In this document: positions 52,814 to 62,763 of the stretch, piece after piece | How the letters are laid out: each line of letters opens with the position of its first letter | Numbering within the stretch: the first letter of the stretch is position 1 | Position numbers and translations under genes: made by a program | Origin: Phyllobacterium sp. T1293 | Lineage (GTDB): Bacteria; Pseudomonadota; Alphaproteobacteria; Rhizobiales; Rhizobiaceae | Assembly (NCBI RefSeq): GCF_020731415.2 | Contig: NZ_CP088273.1 | Span: 1,121,001-1,185,000, forward strand | Length of the DNA: 64,000 bases | Direction of reading: 5' to 3' | The notes under the pieces: model-generated | What the model saw: the letters and a program-made list of their open reading frames with translations, nothing else | Database searches by the model: none | Told to the model about the DNA's origin: nothing

Positions 52814-53608
52814 ATGCGTAATGACGTTTTCAATCTGGACACTCAGGACGGCCTTTCCGATCCAGATCCGGTACGCCGGGCACAGATAACGTCCAAGCTG
52901 CCATTGCCCAAGCGGTTCTATAAACTTGCAGCCGTGGCTGAGCAGGATGGGCTGTTTGCCGTTGAACTGGATGGCCGCGCCGTCAAAACACCCGCTCGGC
53001 AAAATCTTGTGTTGCCAACCCGGGATGCGGCCCAGCTGATCGCTGACGAATTCGCGGCACAGGAAAAAGAGATTGATCCAGCCAGGATGCCGGCAACACG
53101 GCTAGCCAACACGGCGATTGATGGCATTATCAATGATCCGCAGGCGGTGCTGGAGGACGTACTGCGTTTCGCCTCCTCGGATATGCTTTGTTACCGTGCC
53201 GGTTCACCGGAACGGCTGGTTGAGCGCCAGACCGAGCTTTGGGACCCGATTATTGATTGGGCGGCATCGGAACTCGGTGCGCGGTTCATCCTCGCGGAAG
53301 GTGTGATGCATGTGGAGCAGCCGCGTGAAGCGCTTGCCGCCTTTGGTGTGCATCTTGGCCAGTTCAAAGATGCTTTTGCCATTGCCGCTTTGCATACAAT
53401 CACAACTTTGACCGGTTCTGCCATTCTGGCTCTTGCCGTTGCGAAGGGTGAGATTTCCGGCGACGATGCGTGGAAACTGGCGCATGTGGATGAAGATTGG
53501 ACAATTGAACAGTGGGGTGAGGATGCGGAAGCTGCGGCCCGCCGTGCCATCCGCGGGCGCGAGATGATTGCTGCTGTCAAAATGCTTGAAGCTGTCGTTG
53601 CTTCTTAA
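52814..53608 (+). CDS. ATP12 family chaperone
   Basis: A 264-residue protein with the ATP12 layout: LPKRFYKLAAVAEQDGLFAVELDGRAVKTP at the start, then LPTRDAAQLIADEFAAQ, and the C-terminal WTIEQWGEDAEAAARR. ATP12 assists assembly of the F1 alpha subunit. The chosen ATG (MRNDVFN) gives the family length; the frame is open further upstream into the end of the RluC gene. As I recall, a HAD phosphatase gene often sits between these two genes in relatives and is missing here. Confidence 0.9.
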   Translation: MRNDVFNLDTQDGLSDPDPVRRAQITSKLPLPKRFYKLAAVAEQDGLFAVELDGRAVKTPARQNLVLPTRDAAQLIADEFAAQEKEIDPARMPATRLANTAIDGIINDPQAVLEDVLRFASSDMLCYRAGSPERLVERQTELWDPIIDWAASELGARFILAEGVMHVEQPREALAAFGVHLGQFKDAFAIAALHTITTLTGSAILALAVAKGEISGDDAWKLAHVDEDWTIEQWGEDAEAAARRAIRGREMIAAVKMLEAVVAS

Positions 53609-53742
53609 GCTTCGCGCCAGAATTCCCATCAAAAACTATCAGAAACCTGCTTTATCTTATTGATTCAACTCTACGTTTATTGCGCGCAGCGCATTCGTTC
53701 CGCAATAAAATTGTGACAGTGGTTTCAAGGGTAAAGCAGGAT

Positions 53743-53783
53743 GCACTGAGCCAGCAGTGCGTCGGGAAGATAGGCCTCCCGAC
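53743..53783 (+). promoter_or_regulatory. Two back-to-back hairpins upstream of a 29-codon ORF
   Basis: GCACTG/CAGTGC (53743-53748/53755-53760) is followed without a gap by GTCGGGA/TCCCGAC (53761-53767/53777-53783). They lie 40 to 80 bases ahead of the small ORF in an otherwise gene-free 440-base stretch between the ATP12 gene and the glnA terminator. They look like a structured leader or part of a small RNA. Confidence 0.45.
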
Positions 53784-53822
53784 CATGGCAATGACCTTGC
53801 CTTTGAACTTGGAGGTGACGTG

Positions 53823-53912
53823 ATGTGGCGTAAACCACTGACCATCACCCTGGAAGTGAAAAGAACCCGGACAGGCTGGCAAGTCGTGTTCCGGGTTCAA
53901 TTCACACTCTAG
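53823..53912 (+). CDS. Putative 29-residue small protein
   Basis: ATG to TAG encodes 29 residues beginning MWRKPLTITLEVKRTRTGWQ and ending FTL. A strong GGAGGTGA site stands 4 bases before the ATG (a GTG immediately precedes it). Two hairpins lie upstream and the bidirectional terminator at 54003 lies about 90 bases downstream, so a complete short transcription unit is possible. The peptide is basic and has alternating polar and hydrophobic residues, suggesting a beta hairpin. I do not recognise it. Translation is inferred only from the ribosome binding site. The antisense 121-codon frame here is not convincing. Confidence 0.45.
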   Translation: MWRKPLTITLEVKRTRTGWQVVFRVQFTL

Positions 53913-54002
53913 GACACGAGAGGTGGACGAAAGCTCGCCTCTCACTCCAAGAACAATATAACATTGGTCCCCGATATTCCAAGTCTCGCTGCCATCAAAA
54001 GC

Positions 54003-54029
54003 AAAAACCCCGGGCAAGCCCGGGGTTTT
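54003..54029. terminator. Bidirectional terminator after glnA
   Basis: AAAAA, CCCCGGGC-AA-GCCCGGGG, then TTTT. It serves glnA on the minus strand and any transcript of the small ORF on the plus strand. Confidence 0.92.
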
Positions 54030-54052
54030 CTGTTCTTACAAAACAGGTCTGA

Positions 54053-55462
54053 TCAGACCGAGTAGTACATGTCGTATTCGACCGGATGCGGGGTCATTTC
54101 ATAGCGCATCACTTCCGCCATCTTGAGGTCAATGAAGCTGTCGATCTGGTCGTCATCGAACACGCCACCAGCCTTGAGGAAGCCGCGATCCTTATCGAGG
54201 CTCTGGAGCGCTTCACGCAGCGAGCCGCAGACAGTCGGGATTTTCTTGAGTTCCTTTGCAGGAAGATCATAGAGATCCTTGTCCATTGGCTGGCCGGGAT
54301 GAATCTTGTTCTTGATGCCGTCGAGACCGGCCATCAGCATCGCGGCAAAGCCGAGATATGGGTTGGCTGTCGGATCAGGGAAGCGGATTTCAACGCGCTT
54401 CGACTTCGGCGAAGAGCCGAATGGAATACGGCAGGAAGCCGAGCGGTTGCGCGCCGAGTAAGCCAACAGAACTGGAGCTTCGTAACCCGGAACCAGACGC
54501 TTGTAGGAGTTGGTCGACGGATTGGTGAAGGCGTTGATTGCCTTGGCGTGCTTGATGATACCACCGATGAAGAACAGGCAGTTTTCGGAAAGACCAGCAT
54601 ATTCATTGCCAGCGAAGGTCGGCTTGCCTTCTTTCCAGATCGACATATGCACATGCATACCCGAGCCATTATCGCCGAAAATCGGCTTCGGCATGAAGGT
54701 TGCGGTCTTGCCATAGGCATTGGCAACCTGATGCACGACGTACTTGTAGATCAGCATTTTGTCGGCGTTGCGGGTGAGGGCGTCGAACTTGATACCCAAT
54801 TCGTGCTGTGCAGCGGCCACTTCATGGTGGTGCTTTTCAACGCGAACGCCCATTTCGGTAAGAACCGTGAGCATTTCCGAACGCATGTCCTGGCAGGAAT
54901 CGATAGGAGGAACCGGGAAATAGCCACCCTTGACGCGCGGACGGTGACCGAGGTTGCCAGTCTCGTAATCGGTGTCGTCGTTGGACGGCAATTCTGTCGA
55001 ATCGAGCTTGAAGCCTGTGTTGTAGGGATCTGCCTTGTACTTGACGTCGTCAAAGACAAAGAATTCAGCTTCTGGACCAACGAAAATGGTGTCGCCGATG
55101 CCTTCCGCCTTCATATAGGCTTCGGCCTTCTTGGCTGTACCACGCGGATCGCGGTTATAGGCTTCGCCGGAGACCGGATCGAGAATGTCGCAGAGAATAA
55201 CCATGGTCGACTGCGCAAAGAACGGGTCCATATGAACCGTGTCAGTGTCTGGCATAAGAACCATGTCGGATTCATTGATGGCTTTCCAGCCGGCAATGGA
55301 GGAACCGTCAAACATGACGCCATCGGCGAACATGTCTTCGTCAACTTCGGCAACGTCCATCGTCACATGCTGCAGCTTGCCCTTCGGATCAGTGAAGCGA
55401 AGGTCAAGGAACTTTACATCATTGTCCTTGATCTGTTTGAGAATGTCTTTTGCGGTCGTCAT
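54053..55462 (-). CDS. glnA: Glutamine synthetase type I
   Basis: A 469-residue GSI. Present are [14 protein letters not shown] near the start, the catalytic [10 protein letters not shown], the [10 protein letters not shown] loop, the NRSASCRIP segment and the adenylylation site KDLYDLP with Tyr398. It makes glutamine from glutamate and ammonia in the cytoplasm, controlled by GlnE adenylylation. glnB lies 77 bases upstream on the same strand, and a sigma-54 promoter precedes glnB, so the pair responds to nitrogen status. Confidence 0.98.
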   Translation of the reverse strand: MTTAKDILKQIKDNDVKFLDLRFTDPKGKLQHVTMDVAEVDEDMFADGVMFDGSSIAGWKAINESDMVLMPDTDTVHMDPFFAQSTMVILCDILDPVSGEAYNRDPRGTAKKAEAYMKAEGIGDTIFVGPEAEFFVFDDVKYKADPYNTGFKLDSTELPSNDDTDYETGNLGHRPRVKGGYFPVPPIDSCQDMRSEMLTVLTEMGVRVEKHHHEVAAAQHELGIKFDALTRNADKMLIYKYVVHQVANAYGKTATFMPKPIFGDNGSGMHVHMSIWKEGKPTFAGNEYAGLSENCLFFIGGIIKHAKAINAFTNPSTNSYKRLVPGYEAPVLLAYSARNRSASCRIPFGSSPKSKRVEIRFPDPTANPYLGFAAMLMAGLDGIKNKIHPGQPMDKDLYDLPAKELKKIPTVCGSLREALQSLDKDRGFLKAGGVFDDDQIDSFIDLKMAEVMRYEMTPHPVEYDMYYSV

Positions 55463-55539
55463 GTCAGTTTTCCTTGTTCAGCGACGATGATAGCGGATGA
55501 GCTGGCGGGTTCAGCGCCGGCAAAAATGGGATAGCAGGG

Positions 55540-55893
<354 letters not shown>

Positions 55894-55937
55894 CTATGTA
55901 TGGCAGACGGACCTCTTGCCCGCTTGCCCCAACAAAA

Positions 55938-55953
55938 AGCAGGAAGCATGCCA
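55938..55953 (-). promoter_or_regulatory. Sigma-54 promoter of glnBA
   Basis: Read on the minus strand the sequence is TGGCATGCTTCCTGCT, matching the -24/-12 consensus TGGCAC-N5-TTGCW with GG and GC at the required 10-base spacing. It lies about 60 bases before the glnB ATG. A half-site TGCGCCA at 56056-56062 might belong to an NtrC enhancer but lacks a good partner. Confidence 0.75.
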
Positions 55954-56136
55954 AGTCGACCCCTAAAGTGAATTAATTCGAGGAATGTGATTTTACCCAT
56001 GCTGACGCAGGGAGTTTTCTGAACTCCCTGCCATTGCCTCGGCGACAAAAGAAATGCGCCACACTGATTTTGATTAAAAAATCGTCACTTTGCCTAAAAT
56101 TAAGGCCGATCTATTCTTCCGGTGGGTATGTCAGGC

Positions 56137-56937
56137 TCAAAGCCGCTTCTTGAGGGCCTGAGCTGCCTGCGGAGCGCGCACTTTGCCTTCATGAATGAAG
56201 TAGACAAAAACATCTCTGGGTTTTTTCTCTGGTTTGCTCGCTGGCGCTGCCAGCGGTAGATCATCAGGCGCATCACCTTTGGCCCAGAGTTTGGCCCGTT
56301 CTGCCCATTGATCAAGCTCCTTGGCGGGGTAGGCGGTTTCCACCGCATCATCGCCCTTCTGCAAGCGCGCATAGACGAAATCCGCCGTTACATCGGCAAT
56401 TTCAGGATAATCGAAATGGTGGGCGTAGACGACAGCGACATTCTTTTTGCGCAGAAGCGCAATGAAATCGGGATCGATAAAGGAGGGATGGCGCACCTCG
56501 ACCGTATGGCGCAGTGGAATACCACCTTCCTTCTCAGGAAGAAGATCAAGAAATGCGCCAAAATCCTCGGCATCGAATTTTTTGGTTGGCGCAAATTGCC
56601 AGAGTAGTGGGCCAAGCCGGTCGGCAAGTTCGGCAATGCCGGATTTGATGAAACGTTCCATGGATTCGCCAGCTTCTGCCAGCACGCGGCGGTTGGTGAC
56701 AAAACGATTGCCCTTGACCGAGAAAATGAAACCATTGGGAACCGAACTTGCCCATTTGGCAAAGGTTTCCGGCTTCTGCGTGCCGTAATAGGTACTGTTG
56801 ATCTCGATGGTGCTCAAATGCTGACCGGCATATTCAAGCTCTTTGGTCTTCGACAGTCCCTTAGGGTAGAAAGTGCCGCGCCATGGCTCGAAAATCCAGC
56901 CGCCAATCCCTGTTCTGATTGTTCCGCTTGTGGTCAT
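56137..56937 (-). CDS. DUF72 domain-containing protein
   Basis: A 266-residue YecE-like protein. RTGIGGWIFEPWRGTFYP at the start, EINSTYYGTQKPETFAKWA, and the KGNRFVTNRR and EVRHPSF motifs outline a TIM-barrel-like fold common to DUF72. No activity is established. It lies downstream of uvrA on the same strand, but the uvrA terminator separates them, so it is probably transcribed alone. Confidence 0.88.
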   Translation of the reverse strand: MTTSGTIRTGIGGWIFEPWRGTFYPKGLSKTKELEYAGQHLSTIEINSTYYGTQKPETFAKWASSVPNGFIFSVKGNRFVTNRRVLAEAGESMERFIKSGIAELADRLGPLLWQFAPTKKFDAEDFGAFLDLLPEKEGGIPLRHTVEVRHPSFIDPDFIALLRKKNVAVVYAHHFDYPEIADVTADFVYARLQKGDDAVETAYPAKELDQWAERAKLWAKGDAPDDLPLAAPASKPEKKPRDVFVYFIHEGKVRAPQAAQALKKRL

Positions 56938-56982
56938 GATGGTTGCCTCCCGTCAATCCGTCTTTATTCCAGCCCATAAACA

Positions 56983-57006
56983 AAACCCGCCGTCTCCGGC
57001 GGGTTT
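56983..57006 (-). terminator. Terminator after uvrA
   Basis: CCCGCCG/CGGCGGG (56986-56992/56997-57003) with A-rich sequence on its left, which reads as TTTTGTTT on the minus strand downstream of uvrA. Confidence 0.85.
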
Positions 57007-57011
57007 GTCAG

Positions 57012-59933
57012 CTATTCCGCCGCGGCCTGCGCCCGGTTGCCCGGGCGGCGTTGCAGCAATTCCTTCAGGAACTTGCCCGTATAGGAGCGTGGCTCTTCCA
57101 CAATCTCTTCGGGGCGTCCGACAGCAACAATCTCGCCGCCGCCATCACCACCTTCCGGTCCTAGATCAATGACCCAGTCGGCTGTCTTGATGACTTCAAG
57201 ATTGTGCTCGATAACCACGACCGTGTTGCCTTGGTCCACAAGCTCATGCAGCACTTCAAGAAGTTTTGCTACGTCATGGAAATGCAATCCGGTTGTCGGC
57301 TCGTCAAGGATGTAGAGTGTGCGGCCTGTTGCCTTGCGCGACAGTTCCTTGGCAAGCTTGATGCGCTGTGCCTCACCACCTGATAGGGTATTGGCCTGCT
57401 GCCCGACGTGAATATAGCCAAGCCCGACCTTTGCCAGCGTCTGCAACTTGTCACGCACGGCGGGAACAGCGGCAAAGAACTCGGCGCCTTCCTCAACAGT
57501 CATATCCAGCACATCGGCAATGGATTTGCCTTTAAACAGCACTTCCAATGTTTCGCGGTTATACCGTTTGCCGTGGCAGACATCACAGGTGACATAGACA
57601 TCGGGCAGAAAGTGCATCTCGATCTTGATCACGCCGTCGCCCTGACAGGCCTCACAGCGCCCGCCCTTGACGTTGAAAGAGAAGCGTCCCGGCTGATAGC
57701 CGCGTGCCTTGGCTTCCGGCAGGCCGGCAAACCAGTCACGGATCGGCGTGAAAGCACCCGTATAGGTCGCTGGATTGGAACGCGGCGTGCGGCCAATCGG
57801 CGACTGGTCGATATCGATAACCTTGTCGAGGAATTCCAAGCCATCAATCCGGTCATGTTCCGCCGGTTGTTCGCGCGAACCCATAATGCGGCGCGAGGCT
57901 GACTTGAAGAGGGTTTCGATCAGGAATGTTGACTTGCCACCACCGGACACACCCGTCACAGCGGTAAAGGTGCCAAGCGGAATTTCCGCGGAAACATTTT
58001 TCAGATTGTTGCCGCGCGCACCGACAATCTTGATGCGCTTCTTGTTCAGCTTGCGCCGCTCTGCAGGTACGGCAACCTCAATTGCACCGGACAGATATTT
58101 GCCTGTCAGGGATTTCGGGCTTGCCATAATATCGGCAGGCGTGCCCGAGGCGATGATCTCGCCCCCGTGGATACCGGCAGCTGGACCAATATCGACCACA
58201 TAATCGGCGGTCAGGATCGCATCTTCGTCATGTTCGACCACGATGACCGTATTGCCGAGATCGCGCAGATGACGCAGCGTCTTCAAAAGCTGCTCATTAT
58301 CGCGCTGATGCAGACCGATGGATGGCTCGTCGAGAACATAAAGTACGCCAGTGAGGCCCGAACCGATCTGCGATGCCAGACGAATGCGCTGGCTCTCACC
58401 ACCGGATAGCGTGCCGGAGTTGCGCGACAGCGCCAGATAGTCGAGGCCAACATCATTGAGGAAGCGCAGGCGTTCGCGAATTTCCTTGAGGATACGCGCG
58501 GCAATTTCCGTCTGCTTCTCGTTGAAACTCTTGTCGATATCGCTGAACCAGGCATCGGCATGACGGATCGATTTTTCGGTGATCTGACCAATGTGCAATC
58601 CGCCGATCTTGACGGCAAGCGCTTCCGGTTTCAGGCGATAACCGCCGCATGCCGGGCAGGGTGTGCCGGACATGAAGCGTTCGATCTCTTCACGCGACCA
58701 AGCGGAGTCGGTTTCCTTCCAGCGCCGTTCCAGATTGGGAATGACGCCTTCAAACGGCTTTGTTGTCTTGTAGGAACGCAGGCCATCATCATAGGAAAAA
58801 TGAATCTCGCGGCTGCCGGTGCCATAAAGGATGGCGTTCTGTGCCTCTTCATTGATATCGCGCCAGCGGTCAGCGAGCTTAAAGCCATAGCTGCCGCCCA
58901 GCGCTTCCAATGTCTGGTTGTAATAGGGAGAACTTGACTTTGACCAAGGTGCAATCGCGCCGCCCTTTAACGTAAGGCTTTCATCCGGGACGATCAGATT
59001 GGGATCAATTGCCTTCTGGGTGCCAAGACCATCGCAGGTCGGGCATGCACCAAACGGATTGTTGAACGAGAACAGGCGCGGCTCGATTTCGGCAATAGTG
59101 AAGCCGGAAACCGGACAGGCGAATTTTTCCGAGAACATCAGACGTTCATGCGTCTCGTTCTTGGATTTGTTGGCGGATTCTCCTGAGGTCTCGTCTGCGG
59201 GTAGCGGCTTATCGGCAAATTCCGCAAGGGCAATGCCATCGGCGAGCTTGAGTGCGGTTTCGAGACTGTCGGCCAGACGGGCCGAAATATCCGGACGCAC
59301 GACAACGCGGTCCACCACTACATCAATGTCGTGCTTGTATTTCTTGTCCAGCACCGGAACCTCGGCAATTTCGTAGAATATGCCGTCAACTTTTACGCGC
59401 TGAAAGCCGCGCTTTTGCAGATCGGCCAATTCCTTGCGGTACTCGCCTTTGCGACCGCGCACGATGGGCGCGAGAATAAACAGCCGTGTGCCTTCATCCT
59501 GCGCCAGAACGCGGTCAACCATCTGGCTTACGGTCTGGCTTTCAATCGGCAGGCCTGTCGCAGGTGAATAGGGAATGCCGACGCGCGCATAGAGCAGGCG
59601 CAGATAATCGTAGATTTCCGTCACAGTGCCGACCGTGGAACGCGGATTACGGCTCGTCGTCTTCTGTTCAATGGAAATAGCCGGGGAAAGTCCGTCAATC
59701 TGATCGACATCCGGCTTTTGCATCATCTCCAGAAACTGCCGGGCATAGGCCGACAGACTCTCGACATAACGCCGTTGGCCTTCCGCATAAATCGTATCAA
59801 ATGCGAGGGACGATTTGCCCGAACCGGACAGGCCCGTCATGACAATAAGCTTGTCGCGCGGCAGGTCGAGGTCGACATTCTTCAAATTGTGTTCGCGGGC
59901 ACCACGAATGGATATAAATTTCTGATCGCTCAT
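57012..59933 (-). CDS. uvrA: Excinuclease ABC subunit UvrA
   Basis: A 973-residue UvrA with two ABC ATPase modules. The first Walker A is [20 protein letters not shown] and the second [15 protein letters not shown]; the [12 protein letters not shown] and [12 protein letters not shown] signatures and zinc fingers ([16 protein letters not shown] with CDVCHG) are present. It recognises DNA damage and loads UvrB. The ATG that gives [11 protein letters not shown] is preferred to a GTG three codons upstream. An SOS box lies about 140 bases upstream in the divergent region shared with ssb. Confidence 0.98.
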   Translation of the reverse strand: MSDQKFISIRGAREHNLKNVDLDLPRDKLIVMTGLSGSGKSSLAFDTIYAEGQRRYVESLSAYARQFLEMMQKPDVDQIDGLSPAISIEQKTTSRNPRSTVGTVTEIYDYLRLLYARVGIPYSPATGLPIESQTVSQMVDRVLAQDEGTRLFILAPIVRGRKGEYRKELADLQKRGFQRVKVDGIFYEIAEVPVLDKKYKHDIDVVVDRVVVRPDISARLADSLETALKLADGIALAEFADKPLPADETSGESANKSKNETHERLMFSEKFACPVSGFTIAEIEPRLFSFNNPFGACPTCDGLGTQKAIDPNLIVPDESLTLKGGAIAPWSKSSSPYYNQTLEALGGSYGFKLADRWRDINEEAQNAILYGTGSREIHFSYDDGLRSYKTTKPFEGVIPNLERRWKETDSAWSREEIERFMSGTPCPACGGYRLKPEALAVKIGGLHIGQITEKSIRHADAWFSDIDKSFNEKQTEIAARILKEIRERLRFLNDVGLDYLALSRNSGTLSGGESQRIRLASQIGSGLTGVLYVLDEPSIGLHQRDNEQLLKTLRHLRDLGNTVIVVEHDEDAILTADYVVDIGPAAGIHGGEIIASGTPADIMASPKSLTGKYLSGAIEVAVPAERRKLNKKRIKIVGARGNNLKNVSAEIPLGTFTAVTGVSGGGKSTFLIETLFKSASRRIMGSREQPAEHDRIDGLEFLDKVIDIDQSPIGRTPRSNPATYTGAFTPIRDWFAGLPEAKARGYQPGRFSFNVKGGRCEACQGDGVIKIEMHFLPDVYVTCDVCHGKRYNRETLEVLFKGKSIADVLDMTVEEGAEFFAAVPAVRDKLQTLAKVGLGYIHVGQQANTLSGGEAQRIKLAKELSRKATGRTLYILDEPTTGLHFHDVAKLLEVLHELVDQGNTVVVIEHNLEVIKTADWVIDLGPEGGDGGGEIVAVGRPEEIVEEPRSYTGKFLKELLQRRPGNRAQAAAE

Positions 59934-60048
59934 GACTGTCACGCCGTTATGGGGGAGGAACTGGCTCGCTGGCCGGAGTCTTTCCCTTATTTAGAAAGTT
60001 TCCTGCAAATTACGAGGCTGTACCTGAGTTGGAATCACCATAGCCATG

Positions 60049-60076
60049 TTGACATCCATAGAGCAAGTGATAGAAC
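60049..60076 (+). promoter_or_regulatory. Candidate promoter overlapping the SOS box, directed to ssb
   Basis: TTGACA (60049-60054), 16 bases, then TAGAAC (60071-60076). The -10 overlaps the first GAAC of the SOS box, so LexA would occlude it. The resulting ssb leader would be about 290 bases. Confidence 0.4.
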
Positions 60077-60087
60077 AAAAAAAGAAC
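60073..60087. promoter_or_regulatory. LexA (SOS) box of alphaproteobacterial type
   Basis: GAAC, seven A, GAAC. This is an exact match to the direct-repeat LexA site GAAC-N7-GAAC (reverse GTTC-N7-GTTC) of alphaproteobacteria. It lies between the divergent uvrA and ssb genes, the expected place, and can control one or both. Confidence 0.85.
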
Positions 60088-60193
60088 AAATATTGTAGGC
60101 AAGGTGAAATCAGCGCAAAACCTGTTGGTTCCGTGTCTGATAAACCAGACAAGCGCAGGAAAGTTGCATCGGTGAAATGCGACGAGGGCAAGG

Positions 60194-60215
60194 CTCCTGA
60201 CAGATTTGTCAGGAG
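60194..60215. repeat. Perfect hairpin in the ssb leader
   Basis: CTCCTGACA (60194-60202) and TGTCAGGAG (60207-60215) form a 9-bp stem with a 4-base loop about 160 bases before ssb. No T run follows in either direction, so it is probably not a terminator. It could act in RNA processing or translation control. Confidence 0.5.
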
Positions 60216-60371
60216 AATGTCAGTTGCCAGTTCATCCGGCCATGCGTTTCACGGCAGTTGGATGCGGGATTTGAGCAGTATTTTGTGGATAGAGCCAGAC
60301 AGTTGCCCGCCGGGTGTGCGGCTTCTGTATGATGGCGCAAAATCGAAAAGCTAATTTTGTGGAGTATTTTT

Positions 60372-60908
60372 ATGGCCGGTAGTGTCAACAAGGTGATTTT
60401 GGTGGGCAATCTGGGCAAGGACCCGGAAGTTCGGAAAATGGGTTCAGGTGATCCTGTTGTCAGTTTCAGCCTTGCCACGTCAGAAAGCTGGCGCGACAAG
60501 AACAGCGGCGAACGCAAGGAAAAAACCGAATGGCATAATATCGTTATTTTCAACGATAATCTGACGAAGGTTGCCGAGCAGTATCTGAAAAAAGGCATGA
60601 AGGTCTATATTGAGGGCTCCTTGCAGACCCGCAAATGGCAGGACCAGACCGGCAATGAGCGTTACACGACGGAAATCGTGTTGCAGAAATTCCGCGGCGA
60701 ATTGCAGATGCTCGATTCACGCGGTGAGGGCGCCGGTTCCGGCGGCGGGCGTTCGTTTGACAATTCGGGCCGTGGTCAGGTTTCCGATAATGGTGATTAT
60801 GGTTCCGATTTCGGTCGTTCCAGCGCGTCCTCGTCAAACAATAGCGGCGGCGGCAACAATGCAGGCGGCAATTTCTCGCGTGATCTTGATGACGAGATTC
60901 CGTTCTGA
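60372..60908 (+). CDS. ssb: Single-stranded DNA-binding protein
   Basis: A 178-residue SSB. The OB fold covers residues 1-115 ([42 protein letters not shown]), then a Gly/Ser/Asn-rich linker, and the acidic tail DLDDEIPF that recruits repair proteins. It starts at the ATG 7 bases after GGAG. It is divergent from uvrA and shares the SOS-controlled region. Confidence 0.97.
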   Translation: MAGSVNKVILVGNLGKDPEVRKMGSGDPVVSFSLATSESWRDKNSGERKEKTEWHNIVIFNDNLTKVAEQYLKKGMKVYIEGSLQTRKWQDQTGNERYTTEIVLQKFRGELQMLDSRGEGAGSGGGRSFDNSGRGQVSDNGDYGSDFGRSSASSSNNSGGGNNAGGNFSRDLDDEIPF

Positions 60909-60945
60909 TCCAGTTTTGTAATCAATTGCCGGTTATTGCCTGATC

Positions 60946-61380
60946 ATGCTTGATTTTGGTGTTTATGCCGGATTGTTCGCGGCCGCTTTTGCGGCCGCAA
61001 CCATTTTACCCATGCAATCGGAAGCGCTGCTTGCCGGGCTGCTTCTGAGCCATTCCTACCCCGCATCCGCTTTGATTACTGTTGCAAGCGTGGGCAATGT
61101 CCTTGGTTCCATGGTCAACTGGCTGCTGGGACGCGGGATTGAACAGTTTCGCGGCAGAAAATGGTTCCCGGCAAGCGAGGCGCAACTGGACCGCGCCACG
61201 CGCTGGTATCAGCGTTATGGCAAGTGGACATTGCTTTTAAGCTGGGTGCCTGTCATTGGCGATCCGCTGACGGTGATTGCGGGCGTCTTGCGCGAACCAA
61301 TATGGAGTTTTGTCCTGCTGGTCGCGATTGCCAAGACGGTGCGTTATCTTGTCGTGTTTGCGCTCGTATCAGGTTGGTAG
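60946..61380 (+). CDS. YqaA/DedA-like small membrane protein
   Basis: A 144-residue protein with about four hydrophobic segments. The loop SVGNVLGSMVNWLLGRGI and RYGKWTLLLSWVPVIGDPLTVIAG match the YqaA branch of the SNARE-associated/VTT superfamily; the latter segment corresponds to the conserved re-entrant motif. A role in lipid or membrane homeostasis is inferred from the superfamily. It follows ssb by 37 bases. Confidence 0.82.
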   Translation: MLDFGVYAGLFAAAFAAATILPMQSEALLAGLLLSHSYPASALITVASVGNVLGSMVNWLLGRGIEQFRGRKWFPASEAQLDRATRWYQRYGKWTLLLSWVPVIGDPLTVIAGVLREPIWSFVLLVAIAKTVRYLVVFALVSGW

Positions 61381-61382
61381 GC

Positions 61383-61811
61383 TCATGGATGCATTTTTGC
61401 GCCCTTGGTGATCTTGTCGACAATCTTCTTTTCCGCGCGCAGCGCAATACCGACAACTTTGGCATCATCAGGTGCAAACCGGGCAAAGGTGGCGCGGTTG
61501 AGCTGGTCATAGCCGGTTGCAAACATTTCCTCGACATAGAGACAGGATTTGACTTCGCGCTCCAGTGAACGGCGATGGATTGCCGACAGGGTGACTTGAT
61601 CTGCCGTCAGTATGATAATGGGCTGGATGGGTAGAGCGTGATAGTGATTGCCGACACGATCTATATAGGGCTCGCCGATCAAACCAGAGGTTTGCGCAAC
61701 AAGGCCACCGGTCAGGAATGACGACACGTTGAGTTTCTGCCATGTCGCCAAATCATCGCGCACAACAATTGCAATTTTCGTATCAAACACCAAATCTAGG
61801 TCTCCAGTCAT
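61383..61811 (-). CDS. DUF2000 family protein
   Basis: A 142-residue protein beginning MTGDLDLVFDTKIAIVVRDD, with WQKLNVSSFLTGGLVA and a C-terminal VGIALRAEKKIVDKIT. This matches the DUF2000 family, whose function is not established. Its start lies about 15 bases from the divergent AraC regulator gene, a pairing that suggests control by that regulator. It converges on the YqaA gene with two bases between stops. Confidence 0.82.
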   Translation of the reverse strand: MTGDLDLVFDTKIAIVVRDDLATWQKLNVSSFLTGGLVAQTSGLIGEPYIDRVGNHYHALPIQPIIILTADQVTLSAIHRRSLEREVKSCLYVEEMFATGYDQLNRATFARFAPDDAKVVGIALRAEKKIVDKITKGAKMHP

Positions 61812-61826
61812 GGGTCGGGAATGCGG

Positions 61827-62699
61827 ATGTCGGAAAATCTAAGAGAGGAAGCGCTGCGCGGTCTTGGACGTTTGTGCGAACGTCCGGTGCATGATGCGAT
61901 TTTGTCAGCGCCTTCCAATCCGGGCCTTGAACGTATGGAAGCGCGCTTTACCGGCGATGCATTTGAGCCGCACCGGCATGATACCTATGCTATTGGCGTC
62001 ACGCTGCATGGCGTGCAGACATTCCAATATCGCGGCGAAAAGCGGCAAAGCCTTCCCGGTAATATTCTGGTTTTGCATCCCGATGAAGTGCATGATGGCG
62101 GTGCTGGCACGGATGACGGCCTGCGCTACCGGATTATCTATCTGGAACCTGCGCTGGCAATAGAGGCACTTGGCGGTAATAGGGGCTCCTTGCCCTTTGT
62201 CAGCGATCCCGTCTTTGCCGATGCGCCGCTTGTTCAGGCCATTTCAATGGCTTTCAACAATCTGGACGAGGAAATGGATGAACTTCTGGCTGATGATATC
62301 GTAGCGCAGTTGGCGCAGGGATTGTCCCGACATGCCGGCCAGCCACTGAAGCCGATGGGCAAACCGGCAGTGAGGCAGGCGGGAATGGCGCGTGACTATC
62401 TGGCCGATAATGCCTTGCGCGTGGTGCGTTCACAGGAGCTGGAAACAGTCAGCGGTCTTGATCGTTATGCGTTATCGCGGCATTTTCGTACGCTTTATGC
62501 CACAAGTCCGCATCGGTTTCTGTTGATGCGCCGCCTTCAGCGGGCAAAGGATCTCATGAAAATGGGCGTACCGCTGGCGGAAATTGCAGCGGAAACGGGT
62601 TTTTCCGATCAAAGTCATCTCAATCGGCAGTTCAAGAAAGCTTTTGGTATCACACCGGGCCGATGGGCTGCACTGACGGCGGCAAACCGGGCGTTTTGA
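61827..62699 (+). CDS. AraC-family transcriptional regulator
   Basis: A 290-residue regulator. The N-terminal cupin sensor (FEPHRHDTYAIGVTLHG, HPDEVHDGGA with typical histidines) covers about 30-160. The C-terminal double helix-turn-helix covers about 190-285 and ends with IAAETGFSDQSHLNRQFKKAFGITPGRW. The second ATG is chosen because GGGA abuts the first at 61821. The inducer is unknown. It is divergent from the DUF2000 gene and likely its regulator. Confidence 0.9.
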   Translation: MSENLREEALRGLGRLCERPVHDAILSAPSNPGLERMEARFTGDAFEPHRHDTYAIGVTLHGVQTFQYRGEKRQSLPGNILVLHPDEVHDGGAGTDDGLRYRIIYLEPALAIEALGGNRGSLPFVSDPVFADAPLVQAISMAFNNLDEEMDELLADDIVAQLAQGLSRHAGQPLKPMGKPAVRQAGMARDYLADNALRVVRSQELETVSGLDRYALSRHFRTLYATSPHRFLLMRRLQRAKDLMKMGVPLAEIAAETGFSDQSHLNRQFKKAFGITPGRWAALTAANRAF

Positions 62700-62763
62700 C
62701 CTTTTCGCCCGGCGTGTTAGATGCTCTAAAGGAACAGGGAGGCTTTTGCTCAAGGAGCCTGAT

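Noticed and set aside
53652..54017. A 121-codon minus-strand frame downstream of glnA
   Set aside because: It would include half of the glnA terminator, has no good ribosome binding site and has no recognisable features. The plus-strand 29-codon ORF has better initiation signals.
56056..56073. NtrC enhancer site upstream of glnB
   Set aside because: TGCGCCA is a fair half-site, but the partner GATTTTG does not match TGGTGCA, so it was not annotated.
60046..60354. A 102-codon frame between the SOS box and ssb
   Set aside because: Its start overlaps the promoter/SOS element, and the product shows no domain; it contains the hairpin at 60194-60215.
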